A stretch of DNA of 64,000 bases, from NCBI RefSeq assembly GCF_003860565.1, contig NZ_CP034157.1:2695563-2759562 (forward strand), given 5' to 3'. This document shows positions 1 to 7,705 of the stretch, piece by piece; the first letter of the stretch is position 1; the number at the start of each line of letters is the position of its first letter. The DNA comes from Cloacibacterium normanense (lineage in GTDB: Bacteria; Bacteroidota; Bacteroidia; Flavobacteriales; Weeksellaceae). The notes beneath the pieces are model-generated. The model worked only from the letters and a program-made list of their open reading frames with translations. It was not told the origin of the DNA and did no database searches. The translations under genes and the position numbers were made by a program.

Positions 1-1
1 A

Positions 2-1546
2 GACCAGCATATGAAAATTGGTGACGAGGTAACTTTGCCTGCTGAAAATATCAAAAAATATGCAGATCAAAATGCATTTGTAAAAACAGAAATTCCAGTA
101 GAAAAACCTGTGGAAAAGGCAGTAGAAAAGCCAAAAGCAGATGAAGGAACTTATGTAATTCAGCCAAAAGATAATTATTACAGAATTACCAAAAGTTTTA
201 ACCTTACTCAAGAGGAATTATTTGCCATCAATCCTGGTTTAGAAGAAAAAGGATTGCAACCCGGCGAAGTCATTAATGTGAAAAAACCTCAAAATTCTAA
301 GGTTAAAGAAACCGTAACTTGGCAAGAAGACAAAAAAACCGAGAAAGCAGAAGTTCAAAATGTAGTTGCAGACGAATACCAAACGTACACGGTTCAGAAT
401 GGGGATACAGTTTTCGGGATTCTTAATAAATTTAATGTTTCGCTAGACCAATTGCTAGAACTTAATCCTAAACTTTCAGAAGGTTTAAAACCAGGAATGG
501 TTCTAAAAGTGAAGAAGCTAGAAGCGGGTTATGTTAAAAAATCTGGTGATGAACTAAATGTAGTTTTAATGTTGCCATTCGGTTTTGATGATGGTGATAG
601 TAAATACAGAAGTATGGCTGCTGATTTCTTAACGGGTGCAAAATTAGCCATCGAAAGAAATGCTAAAGCTGGTCAAAAACTAGATGTAAAAGTAGTAGAC
701 GCAGGAAGTGAAGCAAGTTTTAAAAATTCACTTACGCAAATCAATCAAAATAATACAGACTTAATCATAGGACCGTTTTTCAAGTCAAACGTTTTAGAAG
801 TTTTAGACTATGTAAAAACTCAAAAAATTCCTGTGGTAGCTCCGTTTGCTAACTCTCCAGAGCTTAGAAATTATAGCAATTTGGTGATTATTGAAACGGA
901 ACAAAGTGTTTTTGCAGACAGAATTGTAAAAGAAGTTTCTTTGGCTTATTCTGACCAAAAAATATATATCGTGGCAGATTCTGATAAGACTTATGCCAAT
1001 TATATGAAAAAACAGTTAGAAGGTCAGTTGAAAAATGCAAACATCACCGTAGTAAATTCTTCGGCAGATATTCAGTTAGATACAAATATGATGACTGGTC
1101 AAACCGCTCCTATAATTGCGATTTTGGCGAATGATAATGATGATGCAGGAAGTGATTTTTCAAAAAGAATCATTGAGTTAGCTAAAGAAACCAGCGGAAT
1201 GAAATCATTCAGTATGTATTATCATCCATCTTTTGAAAAAAATATTGCCGAACTCAGCAATGCGAGCTTGGTGTATTTGATGGATAGAAAAATAAACACA
1301 GACGGTGACTTCGAAAAAGAAGTTCTCGCAGATTATAAGAAAAAATATTGCAAAGCACCTTCTAAGTATGCTGTAATTGGTTTTGACGTAGTGAATGATA
1401 TGTTGACCAGAGAAAACAGCAAGGGAGAATTGTTTAAGCAAATGAATAAACCTCAAACCCAATTGGCTACCAAGTTTGAATTTGTACGAAACAAAAACGG
1501 AGCATACGTGAACCAGGGGTACAGAGTAGTGAGATTAGTTCCTTAA
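2..1546 (+). CDS. LysM and periplasmic-binding-like protein, 5' end missing
   Basis: The frame is open to the window edge: codons before the first ATG (position 11) read D-Q-H straight into a LysM ending (KIGDEVTLP), so the true start lies upstream. Two further LysM repeats are visible at about residues 46-92 and 123-169 (counted from that ATG), both of the form YxVQxGDTVFGI...NP...LKPG. The C-terminal ~330 residues (from about LNVVLMLPFGFDD) look like a type 1 periplasmic binding-protein fold. LysM domains bind peptidoglycan, so a cell-wall-associated envelope protein is inferred; no ligand is known. fabD follows 59 bp later without an obvious promoter, so cotranscription is possible. Confidence 0.8.
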   Translation, partial: DQHMKIGDEVTLPAENIKKYADQNAFVKTEIPVEKPVEKAVEKPKADEGTYVIQPKDNYYRITKSFNLTQEELFAINPGLEEKGLQPGEVINVKKPQNSKVKETVTWQEDKKTEKAEVQNVVADEYQTYTVQNGDTVFGILNKFNVSLDQLLELNPKLSEGLKPGMVLKVKKLEAGYVKKSGDELNVVLMLPFGFDDGDSKYRSMAADFLTGAKLAIERNAKAGQKLDVKVVDAGSEASFKNSLTQINQNNTDLIIGPFFKSNVLEVLDYVKTQKIPVVAPFANSPELRNYSNLVIIETEQSVFADRIVKEVSLAYSDQKIYIVADSDKTYANYMKKQLEGQLKNANITVVNSSADIQLDTNMMTGQTAPIIAILANDNDDAGSDFSKRIIELAKETSGMKSFSMYYHPSFEKNIAELSNASLVYLMDRKINTDGDFEKEVLADYKKKYCKAPSKYAVIGFDVVNDMLTRENSKGELFKQMNKPQTQLATKFEFVRNKNGAYVNQGYRVVRLVP

Positions 1547-1605
1547 TAGCGAAAACTAATACTAAACAAAAGAAGAATAAGACTCAAATTTATCGAAAAA
1601 AAATT

Positions 1606-2481
1606 ATGAAAGCACTTGTATTTCCAGGGCAAGGTTCTCAGTTCGTAGGAATGGGAAAAGAACTCTATGATAGTAGAAAAGAAATTAAAGACCTCATGGA
1701 TTTCAGTAATGAAATTCTAGGTTTTGATATACTAAAAATCATGTTCGAGGGAACTGATGAAGACCTTAAAAAAACAAAAGTTACCCAACCAGCAATATTT
1801 ATTCATTCTGTAGCTGCTGTAAAAGCAATTGACGGAACAGGAGCTCAAATGGTAGCAGGACATTCTCTAGGAGAGTTCTCTGCTTTAGTTGCTAATGGAG
1901 TTTTGAGTTTTGAAGACGGACTTAAGTTGGTTTCAGAAAGAGCTTTGGCGATGCAAGAAGCATGTGATGTTAATCCATCTTCTATGGCAGCAATTCTAGG
2001 TTTAGATGATGCTAAAGTGGAAGAAATTTGTGCTTCAATTGGTGGAGTAGTAGTTCCAGCGAATTACAACTGTCCAGGACAATTGGTGATTTCTGGTGAA
2101 ACCAAAGCGGTAGAAGAAGCGTGTAATGCAATGAAAGAAGCTGGTGCGAAAAGAGCATTAATTTTACCTGTAAATGGTGCGTTTCATTCTCCATTAATGC
2201 AGCCTGCACAAGAAAGATTGGCTGCGGCAATAGAAAATGCAAAATTTAGAAAAGCGACCATTCCTGTTTATCAAAATATTACCACGACTGCTGTTACAAA
2301 TCCAGATGAAATTAAGAAAAATCTGATTGCTCAATTAACAGGACCTGTAAAATGGACACAGTCTGTACAAAACATGATTAAAGACGGCGCTACAAATTTT
2401 GTAGAAGTAGGACCGGGAAAAACTTTGCAAGGACTGATAAAGAAGATTAACTCCGAAGTAACAGTTGCATCTGCAATTTAA
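1606..2481 (+). CDS. fabD: Malonyl-CoA:ACP transacylase
   Basis: Transfers malonyl groups from CoA to acyl carrier protein for fatty acid synthesis in the cytosol. The 291-residue length is normal for the family. The GQGSQ motif is at residues 8-12 and the nucleophile motif GHSLGE at 85-90, with Ser87 as the expected active-site serine. A later NGAFHSPLM carries the catalytic histidine, and VEVGPGKTLQGL near the end is a family hallmark. A strong hairpin follows the stop. Here fabD is not with other fab genes, which is common in this lineage. Confidence 0.96.
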   Translation: MKALVFPGQGSQFVGMGKELYDSRKEIKDLMDFSNEILGFDILKIMFEGTDEDLKKTKVTQPAIFIHSVAAVKAIDGTGAQMVAGHSLGEFSALVANGVLSFEDGLKLVSERALAMQEACDVNPSSMAAILGLDDAKVEEICASIGGVVVPANYNCPGQLVISGETKAVEEACNAMKEAGAKRALILPVNGAFHSPLMQPAQERLAAAIENAKFRKATIPVYQNITTTAVTNPDEIKKNLIAQLTGPVKWTQSVQNMIKDGATNFVEVGPGKTLQGLIKKINSEVTVASAI

Positions 2482-2490
2482 AATAAAGTA

Positions 2491-2523
2491 AGCCACAAAT
2501 TTTTTTGTGGCTTTTTTTTTTTA
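2491..2523 (+). terminator. Intrinsic terminator of fabD
   Basis: A 9-bp perfect stem (AGCCACAAA at 2491-2499 with TTTGTGGCT at 2504-2512) and a 4-nt loop is followed by about a dozen T residues. It starts 10 bp after the fabD stop codon. Confidence 0.9.
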
Positions 2524-2529
2524 TTTTTG
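2522..2529 (+). promoter_or_regulatory. Candidate -7 box of the GHMP kinase gene
   Basis: TATTTTTG matches the Bacteroidota -7 consensus TAnnTTTG. It sits in the tail of the fabD terminator, 16 nt before the TTG start at 2546. No TTTG lies at the usual upstream distance, so the call rests on one element. Confidence 0.5.
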
Positions 2530-2545
2530 TTAAAAATAAAATCCT

Positions 2546-3448
2546 TTGAAAAATCATATATTTTCACCAGGCAAATTACTGATTACTTCAGAATACTTTG
2601 TTTTAGATGGAGCTTTAGCTTTAGCAGTACCTACTCGATTGGGGCAAGATTTTTATTCAGAAGAAGAAAAAGATAGTGCTTCCATGGTTTTTTGGGAGGC
2701 TTTGCATGAGAACAAACCTTGGCTTTCTATCCAAATAGATTATAAAAATTGGGAAATTATACAAACCAACCTTCCTGAAAGCGCAGCATTTATTCTTAAA
2801 GTGCTTCAAAACGTACAGAAACTTTCTACAGAAAAATTTCATAGCGATTCTACGTATAAGATTACTACTAATTTACAGTTCCCCTCGAATTATGGATTGG
2901 GGAGTAGTTCTACATTGATGAATAATTTAGCAGAATGGTCTTGTATAGATGCTTTTCTTCTTAATGAACTTTCTTTGGGTGGAAGTGGTTATGATATAGC
3001 TGTGGCTCAAGAAAAATCTGCCATTCTTTATCAAAATAACCCTAGAAAAGTGGAAAGAGTAGAATTCAATCCTAGTTTTACTGATGATTTAATCTTCATT
3101 CATTTAAACCAAAAGCAAGATAGTAGAGAAGGAATAAGAGCTTTTCAGTCTCAAAAAAAATCTTTAGATTTAAGAACTGACTTTTCAGAAATTACTCAAA
3201 AAGTACTACAATGTAAAACCTTGGAAGAGTTTTCTAACCTTATGATGCTGCATGAGAGTAAGTTAAGTGAATTTTTAGGAATGAAAACCGCTAAAGAAAA
3301 ACACTTTCAAGACTGCCCAAGTTTCATCAAAAGTTTGGGAGCTTGGGGCGGAGATTTCGTTCTAGCTTCAAAATTTGGGGATTACAAAAATTACTTTTTT
3401 GAGCGCAATTTTAAAAATATATTAGAATGGAAAAATTTAATTGCTTGA
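2546..3448 (+). CDS. GYDIA-type GHMP kinase
   Basis: A small-molecule kinase of the GHMP superfamily (galactokinase/homoserine/mevalonate/phosphomevalonate kinases). The N-terminus has FSPGKLLITSEYFVLDGALA; the ATP-binding glycine-rich loop appears as NYGLGSSSTLMNN; the lineage signature GGSGYDIA follows. The start codon is TTG, chosen because the conserved SPGKLL block begins only five residues later and no ATG lies nearby. In Bacteroidota such genes are linked to the mevalonate route by homology, but the substrate cannot be read from the sequence. The gene stands alone between two terminated units. Confidence 0.82.
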   Translation: MKNHIFSPGKLLITSEYFVLDGALALAVPTRLGQDFYSEEEKDSASMVFWEALHENKPWLSIQIDYKNWEIIQTNLPESAAFILKVLQNVQKLSTEKFHSDSTYKITTNLQFPSNYGLGSSSTLMNNLAEWSCIDAFLLNELSLGGSGYDIAVAQEKSAILYQNNPRKVERVEFNPSFTDDLIFIHLNQKQDSREGIRAFQSQKKSLDLRTDFSEITQKVLQCKTLEEFSNLMMLHESKLSEFLGMKTAKEKHFQDCPSFIKSLGAWGGDFVLASKFGDYKNYFFERNFKNILEWKNLIA

Positions 3449-3525
3449 TAATTAATGAATTAAGAATTTTAGTCATGATGGATTTCAGTGACCAATATCA
3501 TCAATTAAGATTTAATAAAACTATA

Positions 3526-3542
3526 TACTTTTGCTAATTTTG
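3526..3542 (+). promoter_or_regulatory. Two tandem -7 boxes before pckA
   Basis: TACTTTTG (3526-3533) and TAATTTTG (3535-3542) both match TAnnTTTG and lie about 45-60 nt before the pckA ATG. Neither has a TTTG at 19 nt upstream. Either could be used, which would give alternative start points. Confidence 0.55.
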
Positions 3543-3584
3543 TAATACAAAAAAATAAGAATCATTAATATAATTTTTTTAACT

Positions 3585-5189
3585 ATGAAAAATTTAAAAA
3601 TCATCCAAGAACTACACGATTTAGGAATCACAGGTTATCATGAAGTAGTGTACAATCCAAGTTATGAAGAGCTTTATCAAGCAGAAATGTCTGCTAAAAA
3701 TAAAGGCTTTGAAAAAGGTGCGGTTACTGAATCTGGTGCAGTTGCAGTTAAAACAGGTGTTTTTACTGGAAGATCTCCTAAAGACAGATATATAGTATTA
3801 GATGATGTTACTAAAGATACTATTTGCTGGGACGGAAAAGTTAATTTTCCTACAACTCCAGAAATTTTCGCAAGCTGTAAAACCTTAGTATTAGAGCAAT
3901 TATCTACTTCTAAAAGATTATATGTAGTAGATGCTTTTTGTGGTACTAATCCAGATACAAGACTTAAAGTAAGATTTGTAATGGAAGTAGCTTGGCAAGC
4001 ACATTTCGTGACTAATATGTTTATTAGACCATCTATCTACGAACTAGAAAACTTTGGTGAGCCAGATTTCGTAGTAATGAACGGTTCTAAAACAGTAAAT
4101 CCAGATTGGCAGGCTCAAGGATTAAATTCTGAAAACTTTGTAATGTTTAACCTTACAGAAAGAATCCAAATTATCGGAGGAACTTGGTATGGAGGTGAGA
4201 TGAAGAAAGGGATGTTTGCCATGATGAACTACTATCTTCCATTAAAAGGAATGGCTTCTATGCACTGCTCTGCAAACGTAGGTGAAGAAGGTGATGTAGC
4301 ATTATTCTTCGGACTTTCTGGTACAGGTAAAACTACACTTTCTGCAGACCCAAAAAGATATTTAATTGGTGATGACGAACACGGTTGGGATGATAATGGT
4401 GTATTTAACTACGAAGGAGGTTGCTATGCAAAAGTAATTGACCTTACTGAAGAAAAAGAACCAGACATTTTCAGAGCGATTAAGAGAGATGCTTTATTAG
4501 AAAACGTAGTGGTAAACGAATATGGCGAAATAGACTATAAAGATAATTCTATTACAGAAAATACTAGAGTTTCTTACCCAATCTATCATATTAATAAAAT
4601 TGTACTTCCTTCTAAAGCTGGTCACGCTAAAAAAATCGTTTATTTATCAGCAGATGCATTCGGAGTATTGCCTCCAGTATCTATTTTAAGTGATGATCAA
4701 GCTCAATACCACTTCTTATGCGGATATACCTCTAAATTAGCAGGAACAGAGAGAGGAATTACTTCTCCAGAACCTTCATTCTCTCCAGCTTTCGGTGAAG
4801 CTTTCCTTACTTTACACCCAACAATGTATTCTAAAACATTAATTGGTAAAATGAAAGAACACGGAGCGAAAGCTTATTTAGTAAATACAGGTTGGAATGG
4901 TACTGGTAAGAGAATTTCTCTTAAAGATACTAGAGCAATTATTGACTCAATCATAGATGGTTCAATAGAATCTGCACCTAAAACTGTAGTTCCAATTATG
5001 AATTTAGAAATTCCTACTTCTTTACCAAATGTAACTGAAGGAATTCTTGATCCAAGAAATACTTATGCTGATGTTTCTGAATGGGAAGCTAAAGCTAAAG
5101 ATTTAGGAGCTAGATATATTAAAAACTTTGAACAATATTGTGATACAGAAGAAGGTAAAAGATTAGTTTCAGCTGGACCTCAATTATAA
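3585..5189 (+). CDS. pckA: Phosphoenolpyruvate carboxykinase (ATP)
   Basis: Interconverts oxaloacetate plus ATP with phosphoenolpyruvate, CO2 and ADP at the gluconeogenesis/anaplerosis branch point. The 534-residue length fits the ATP-dependent family. Visible motifs are the TGRSPKDRY substrate loop, the P-loop [15 protein letters not shown] (about residues 241-255) and the metal/nucleotide segment GDDEHGWDD. It is monocistronic, with two -7 boxes upstream. Its original downstream terminator has been split by an insertion sequence. Confidence 0.97.
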   Translation: MKNLKIIQELHDLGITGYHEVVYNPSYEELYQAEMSAKNKGFEKGAVTESGAVAVKTGVFTGRSPKDRYIVLDDVTKDTICWDGKVNFPTTPEIFASCKTLVLEQLSTSKRLYVVDAFCGTNPDTRLKVRFVMEVAWQAHFVTNMFIRPSIYELENFGEPDFVVMNGSKTVNPDWQAQGLNSENFVMFNLTERIQIIGGTWYGGEMKKGMFAMMNYYLPLKGMASMHCSANVGEEGDVALFFGLSGTGKTTLSADPKRYLIGDDEHGWDDNGVFNYEGGCYAKVIDLTEEKEPDIFRAIKRDALLENVVVNEYGEIDYKDNSITENTRVSYPIYHINKIVLPSKAGHAKKIVYLSADAFGVLPPVSILSDDQAQYHFLCGYTSKLAGTERGITSPEPSFSPAFGEAFLTLHPTMYSKTLIGKMKEHGAKAYLVNTGWNGTGKRISLKDTRAIIDSIIDGSIESAPKTVVPIMNLEIPTSLPNVTEGILDPRNTYADVSEWEAKAKDLGARYIKNFEQYCDTEEGKRLVSAGPQL

Positions 5190-5212
5190 AAATCAGAGAA
5201 ATACCTAAATAT

Positions 5213-5223
5213 AAAATCCTCAG
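5213..5223 (+). terminator. Left arm of a split bidirectional terminator
   Basis: AAAATCCTCAG here is the exact reverse complement of CTGAGGATTTT at 6660-6670. With the insertion sequence and one copy of its TTT duplication removed, the arms would enclose a 6-nt loop (TTTACG), a standard terminator between convergent pckA and aroQ. The arms are now about 1.4 kb apart. Confidence 0.75.
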
Positions 5224-5226
5224 TTT

Positions 5227-5251
5227 TAGACTGCACCCAAAAGTTTAGACA
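5227..5251. repeat. Left terminal inverted repeat of the IS
   Basis: The outer end reads TAGACTGCACCC. It differs from the right repeat at positions 2, 9, 17 and 18. It lies past the stop codon of orfB. Confidence 0.85.
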
Positions 5252-5254
5252 AAA

Positions 5255-6043
5255 TTAAACAATATTCTCAAAGGAAAGAGTTCGGTACTGTACCGGACTC
5301 TTTCCTTTGAGATTGAGTCTTATTCTATCATTGTTGTAATAGTGAATGTACTTCACTATTTCGATCTTAAGTTCCTGAATGGAACCAAACTTTCTGGTAT
5401 AAAACATTTCTGATTTTATCGTTCCAAAAAAGTTTTCTATCACCGCATTGTCCAAACAGTTTCCTTTTCGGGACATACTTTGAATAATACCTTTTTCTTT
5501 TAACAAGTTTTGGTAATGTTTCATTTGATATTGCCAACCTTGATCAGAATGTAGAATGATGTTCTGTGTAGATTTTACTTTTCTGAATGATTTCTTTAGC
5601 ATTCTGATGATTTGGCTAAACACAGGTCTTTCAGATAAGTCAAAACTGACAATTTCACCATTAAATAAATCGATGATTGGAGATAGGTAAAGTTTATTAC
5701 CCGATACATTAAACTCTGTAACATCGGTTGCCCATTTCTGATTAGGAGCGTCCGATTTGAAATTCCTCTGTAGAACATTGGGCGCAATTTTCCCTTGCTC
5801 TCCCTTGTAAGATTTATATTTCTTCACTCGGATAATACTCTTTAAACCTAATATTTTCATAAGTCGTAAAACAGTTTTGTGATTAATCAAAATTCCTTTT
5901 TCTTTCAAAAGCAAAGTAATTCTTCTATAGCCCAACCTTCCTTTGTGACGATGATAAATCTGCTTAATCATTTCTTTTATTTCCGCATATTTATCTTTCA
6001 TTTGAAAGCGTTTTTGATAGTAATAAAAACTGCTTCTTGCCAT
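5255..6043 (-). CDS. IS3-family transposase OrfB (DDE integrase domain)
   Basis: The catalytic half of the transposase, 262 residues from its internal ATG. It has an N-terminal HTH_21-like segment (RHKGRLGYRRITLLL), then the rve catalytic core: Asp in WATDVTEF, Asp in LHSDQGWQY and Glu in NAVIENFFGTIK, with the Lys seven residues after Glu that IS3-family enzymes keep. The reading frame stays open upstream of this ATG to the A6G site inside orfA, giving a linker that continues to CTSMARSSFYYY. The main functional product is therefore probably the OrfAB fusion. Confidence 0.93.
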   Translation of the reverse strand: MARSSFYYYQKRFQMKDKYAEIKEMIKQIYHRHKGRLGYRRITLLLKEKGILINHKTVLRLMKILGLKSIIRVKKYKSYKGEQGKIAPNVLQRNFKSDAPNQKWATDVTEFNVSGNKLYLSPIIDLFNGEIVSFDLSERPVFSQIIRMLKKSFRKVKSTQNIILHSDQGWQYQMKHYQNLLKEKGIIQSMSRKGNCLDNAVIENFFGTIKSEMFYTRKFGSIQELKIEIVKYIHYYNNDRIRLNLKGKSPVQYRTLSFENIV

Positions 6044-6084
6044 CGATGTACAATGCAGTAGTACTGCTAAATCAAAGTCCTGCC

Positions 6085-6609
6085 TTAACTCTTCGATGGC
6101 TTTGGATTTTTCCTTTCCTGAATTAAGGCGTCTAACTTTTTTAAAATGGCGTTCTGGGCTTCTAAATAATAAATCCTCTCCAACAGTTCTTCCTCCCTTG
6201 TTAAGGGCTTGCCTGTTTTCTTTTTTTTTCGCTTGTAATTACTCATGGTTTTAGGTCTTCCTTTGGGTCTGTTTTCTAAACCTAAAATACCATTTTTTTT
6301 GTAATTACGCTGCCAACTAAGAATACTGGACTCCGCAGGAATATTAAACCTTCTCGACGCTTCTTTTAAACTTAAATTCTCTTTCTCAATTACTGATAAA
6401 ATCTTTAATTTAAAATCTTTTGTGTAATGCGTATTGGAAAGCCGAACAAGTCCTGAAACTCCATAAAGTTCATAAAATTTTATCCATTTACGAACCAATG
6501 AACCACAAACTCCAATGCGTTTTCCTAAATCGTCTGTTCCAATATCCCCTTTGTGATATCTCTTTATAGCTTTTAATTTAAAGTCTAATGAATATTTACT
6601 TTTTCCCAT
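6085..6609 (-). CDS. IS3-family OrfA (helix-turn-helix protein)
   Basis: The DNA-binding half of the transposase, 174 residues. It carries two helix-turn-helix repeats (YSLDFKLKAIKRY...GVCGSLVRKWI and TKDFKLKILSVIE...FNIPAESSILSW) and a C-terminal leucine-zipper-like stretch (LLERIYYLEAQNAIL). The start at 6609 (MGKSKYSLDFK) is preferred. An upstream ATG at 6654 uses a base of the target duplication and would translate the inverted repeat, so it is an insertion artefact. A -1 frameshift near its end links it to orfB. Confidence 0.9.
   Translation of the reverse strand: MGKSKYSLDFKLKAIKRYHKGDIGTDDLGKRIGVCGSLVRKWIKFYELYGVSGLVRLSNTHYTKDFKLKILSVIEKENLSLKEASRRFNIPAESSILSWQRNYKKNGILGLENRPKGRPKTMSNYKRKKKKTGKPLTREEELLERIYYLEAQNAILKKLDALIQERKNPKPSKS
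6136..6142 (-). other. Programmed -1 frameshift heptamer A6G
   Basis: On the minus strand the codons TTA AAA AAG contain A-AAA-AAG, the classical IS3-family slippery heptamer. After a -1 slip the frame is open without a stop from here through the orfB ATG at 6043 and on to 5255. This gives an OrfAB fusion of roughly 450 residues. Confidence 0.85.
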
Positions 6610-6628
6610 AAAAAATACCCCTAAAAAG

Positions 6629-6653
6629 TGTCTAACTTTTTGGGGGCAGTCCA
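6629..6653. repeat. Right terminal inverted repeat of the IS
   Basis: Read on the minus strand it starts TGGACTGCCCCC. It pairs with the left repeat at 21 of 25 positions. The TTT that follows (6654-6656) is the second copy of the target-site duplication. Confidence 0.88.
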
Positions 6654-6659
6654 TTTACG

Positions 6660-6673
6660 CTGAGGATTTTTTT
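6660..6673 (-). terminator. Right arm of the split terminator, now at the aroQ 3' end
   Basis: CTGAGGAT followed by seven T residues complements the arm at 5213-5223. The run overlaps the aroQ stop codon. aroQ transcripts now read into the IS right end unless another signal replaces this hairpin. Confidence 0.7.
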
Positions 6674-7091
6674 ATTTTACTATAGAAATTAAATGAATAA
6701 TCGCTAATCTGTAGCCTTCTGTACCAAAACCGGAAAGAACAGCATCGGTATAAGCTGCGGTAACTGATTTCTGCCTGAATTCTTCCCGTTGATAAATATT
6801 GCTAATGTGAACTTCAATTTTGGGTTTTCTGAGGTTTTTAAGCGCATCTGCGATGGCGTAAGAATAATGGGTAAAAGCACCCGGATTAATGACAAGAGCA
6901 TCAAATTCATTTTCTTGAATTTTTCCGATGATTTCCCCTTCAAAATTTGACTGGAAATATTCAATAGCGTGTTGAGAATACTCAGATTTTAAATGTGTTA
7001 AAACATCATCCATTGAAGTACTTCCGTAGATGTCTGGCTCACGAGTTCCTAGAAGATTGAGATTGGCTCCGTTTAATATTAGAATTTTCAT
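6672..7091 (-). CDS. aroQ: Type II 3-dehydroquinate dehydratase
   Basis: Converts 3-dehydroquinate to 3-dehydroshikimate in the shikimate pathway. At 139 residues it has the size of the dodecameric type II enzyme. Family motifs are ILNGANLNLLGTREPDIYG with the catalytic Tyr of DIYG, then NPGAFTHYSYAIADAL, and VHISNIYQREEFR with the catalytic His. The end of the gene abuts the arm of a terminator broken by the neighbouring insertion sequence. A terminator of the tRNA/rpsT unit lies just upstream of its start. Confidence 0.96.
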   Translation of the reverse strand: MKILILNGANLNLLGTREPDIYGSTSMDDVLTHLKSEYSQHAIEYFQSNFEGEIIGKIQENEFDALVINPGAFTHYSYAIADALKNLRKPKIEVHISNIYQREEFRQKSVTAAYTDAVLSGFGTEGYRLAIIHLISIVK

Positions 7092-7118
7092 ATTCTCAAA
7101 GGTATGAAATTTTTAAAA

Positions 7119-7152
7119 CAAAAAAAATCCTCAGAAATTTTCTGAGGATTTT
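7119..7152 (-). terminator. Terminator after tRNA-Glu
   Basis: A hairpin with arms AATCCTCAGAA and TTCTGAGGATT and a 3-nt loop, with a run of A on the plus strand (7119-7127) that is a U-run in the minus transcript. Its core ATCCTCAG/CTGAGGAT is identical to that of the split pckA/aroQ terminator 450 bp to the left (excluding the IS). The stem reaches the 3' end of the tRNA gene. Confidence 0.85.
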
Positions 7153-7226
7153 GGTAGCCCGTAGGGGAATCGAACCCCTCTTGCAAGAATGAAAATCTTG
7201 AGTCCTAACCGATAGACGAACGGGCC
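7152..7226 (-). tRNA. tRNA-Glu (anticodon TTC), CCA encoded
   Basis: The cloverleaf is readable on the minus strand: acceptor GGCCCGT with ACGGGCT, D-arm with GGTTAGGAC, anticodon stem CAAGA/TCTTG enclosing TTTTCAT (anticodon TTC), T-arm AGGGGTTCGATTCCCCT, discriminator A and an encoded CCA at 7152-7154. It differs from the second copy at 7575-7646 mainly by compensated acceptor-stem pairs. Confidence 0.95.
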
Positions 7227-7238
7227 AGAAATTTATTC

Positions 7239-7493
7239 TTAAGCTAACTTGTTAACGTGTTTAGTTAACTTGCTTTTTAAGTTAGCAGCTTTGTTTTTGT
7301 GAATAATATTCTTCTTTACTAGTTTGTCTAATAAAGAGATTACTTTCGGCAATTGCTCTGAAGCAGCTGCTTTGTTTTCTTCATTTCTTAATACTTTCAC
7401 AGCTGTTCTAGCAGTTTTGTGATAGTATCTGTTTCTCAATCTTCTTTTCTCAGATTGTCTGATTCTCTTAAGTGCTGATTTATGATTTGCCAT
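7239..7493 (-). CDS. rpsT: 30S ribosomal protein S20
   Basis: Binds 16S rRNA early in small-subunit assembly. The 84-residue protein opens with [22 protein letters not shown], split here as [13 protein letters not shown] plus SEKRRLRNR, the standard S20 N-terminus, and is lysine/arginine rich with a helical hairpin pattern. It lies between two tRNA-Glu genes on the same strand and has its own full promoter. Read-through into the downstream tRNA-Glu, which starts 12 bp after the stop, is likely. Confidence 0.97.
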   Translation of the reverse strand: MANHKSALKRIRQSEKRRLRNRYYHKTARTAVKVLRNEENKAAASEQLPKVISLLDKLVKKNIIHKNKAANLKSKLTKHVNKLA

Positions 7494-7515
7494 AATTGTT
7501 TCTGAAATGTGGGTG

Positions 7516-7546
7516 CAAAGATAAAAACTATTTTTTAATTTGCAAA
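7516..7546 (-). promoter_or_regulatory. Promoter of rpsT (-33 and -7 boxes)
   Basis: On the minus strand, TTTG (complement of 7543-7546) and TATCTTTG (complement of 7516-7523) are separated by exactly 19 nt, the Bacteroidota -33/-7 arrangement. The expected start point is about 15-20 nt before the ATG. Confidence 0.8.
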
Positions 7547-7574
7547 TTATTTTTTAATTTTTTTTTAAAATTTG

Positions 7575-7646
7575 TAGCCTATAGGGGAATCGAACCCCTG
7601 TTGCAAGAATGAAAATCTTGAGTCCTAACCACTAGACGAATAGGCC
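7575..7646 (-). tRNA. tRNA-Glu (anticodon TTC), no encoded CCA
   Basis: The cloverleaf on the minus strand has acceptor GGCCTAT with ATAGGCT, anticodon stem CAAGA/TCTTG with loop TTTTCAT, T-arm AGGGGTTCGATTCCCCT and discriminator A. The next bases are CAA, so CCA must be added after transcription, unlike the first copy. Confidence 0.94.
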
Positions 7647-7664
7647 ATTCTTTTTTTGTGCGTG

Positions 7665-7695
7665 CAAAAATAAGAACTTTTTTAGAACTCGCAAA
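7665..7695 (-). promoter_or_regulatory. Promoter of the second tRNA-Glu
   Basis: TTTG (complement of 7692-7695) and TATTTTTG (complement of 7665-7672) on the minus strand are spaced 19 nt apart. They lie directly between the amidase stop codon and the tRNA 5' end. Confidence 0.8.
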
Positions 7696-7705
7696 ATTTT
7701 CTTGA

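Larger units (their letters stand above)
5227..6653 (-). mobile_element. IS3-family insertion sequence (IS150-like), 1427 bp
   Basis: The element carries orfA and orfB on the minus strand, imperfect terminal inverted repeats of about 25 bp (5227-5251 and 6629-6653, 21 of 25 matching, right end TGGACTGCCCCC) and a 3-bp direct repeat TTT on both sides (5224-5226 and 6654-6656). It has a canonical A6G frameshift site and an intact DDE transposase, so it looks complete and potentially active. It lies in the loop of the pckA/aroQ terminator. Confidence 0.93.

Noticed and set aside
6610..6654. Longer orfA with start at 6654
   Set aside because: Its first codon uses a target-duplication base and the next residues translate the terminal inverted repeat, so the start is an insertion artefact.
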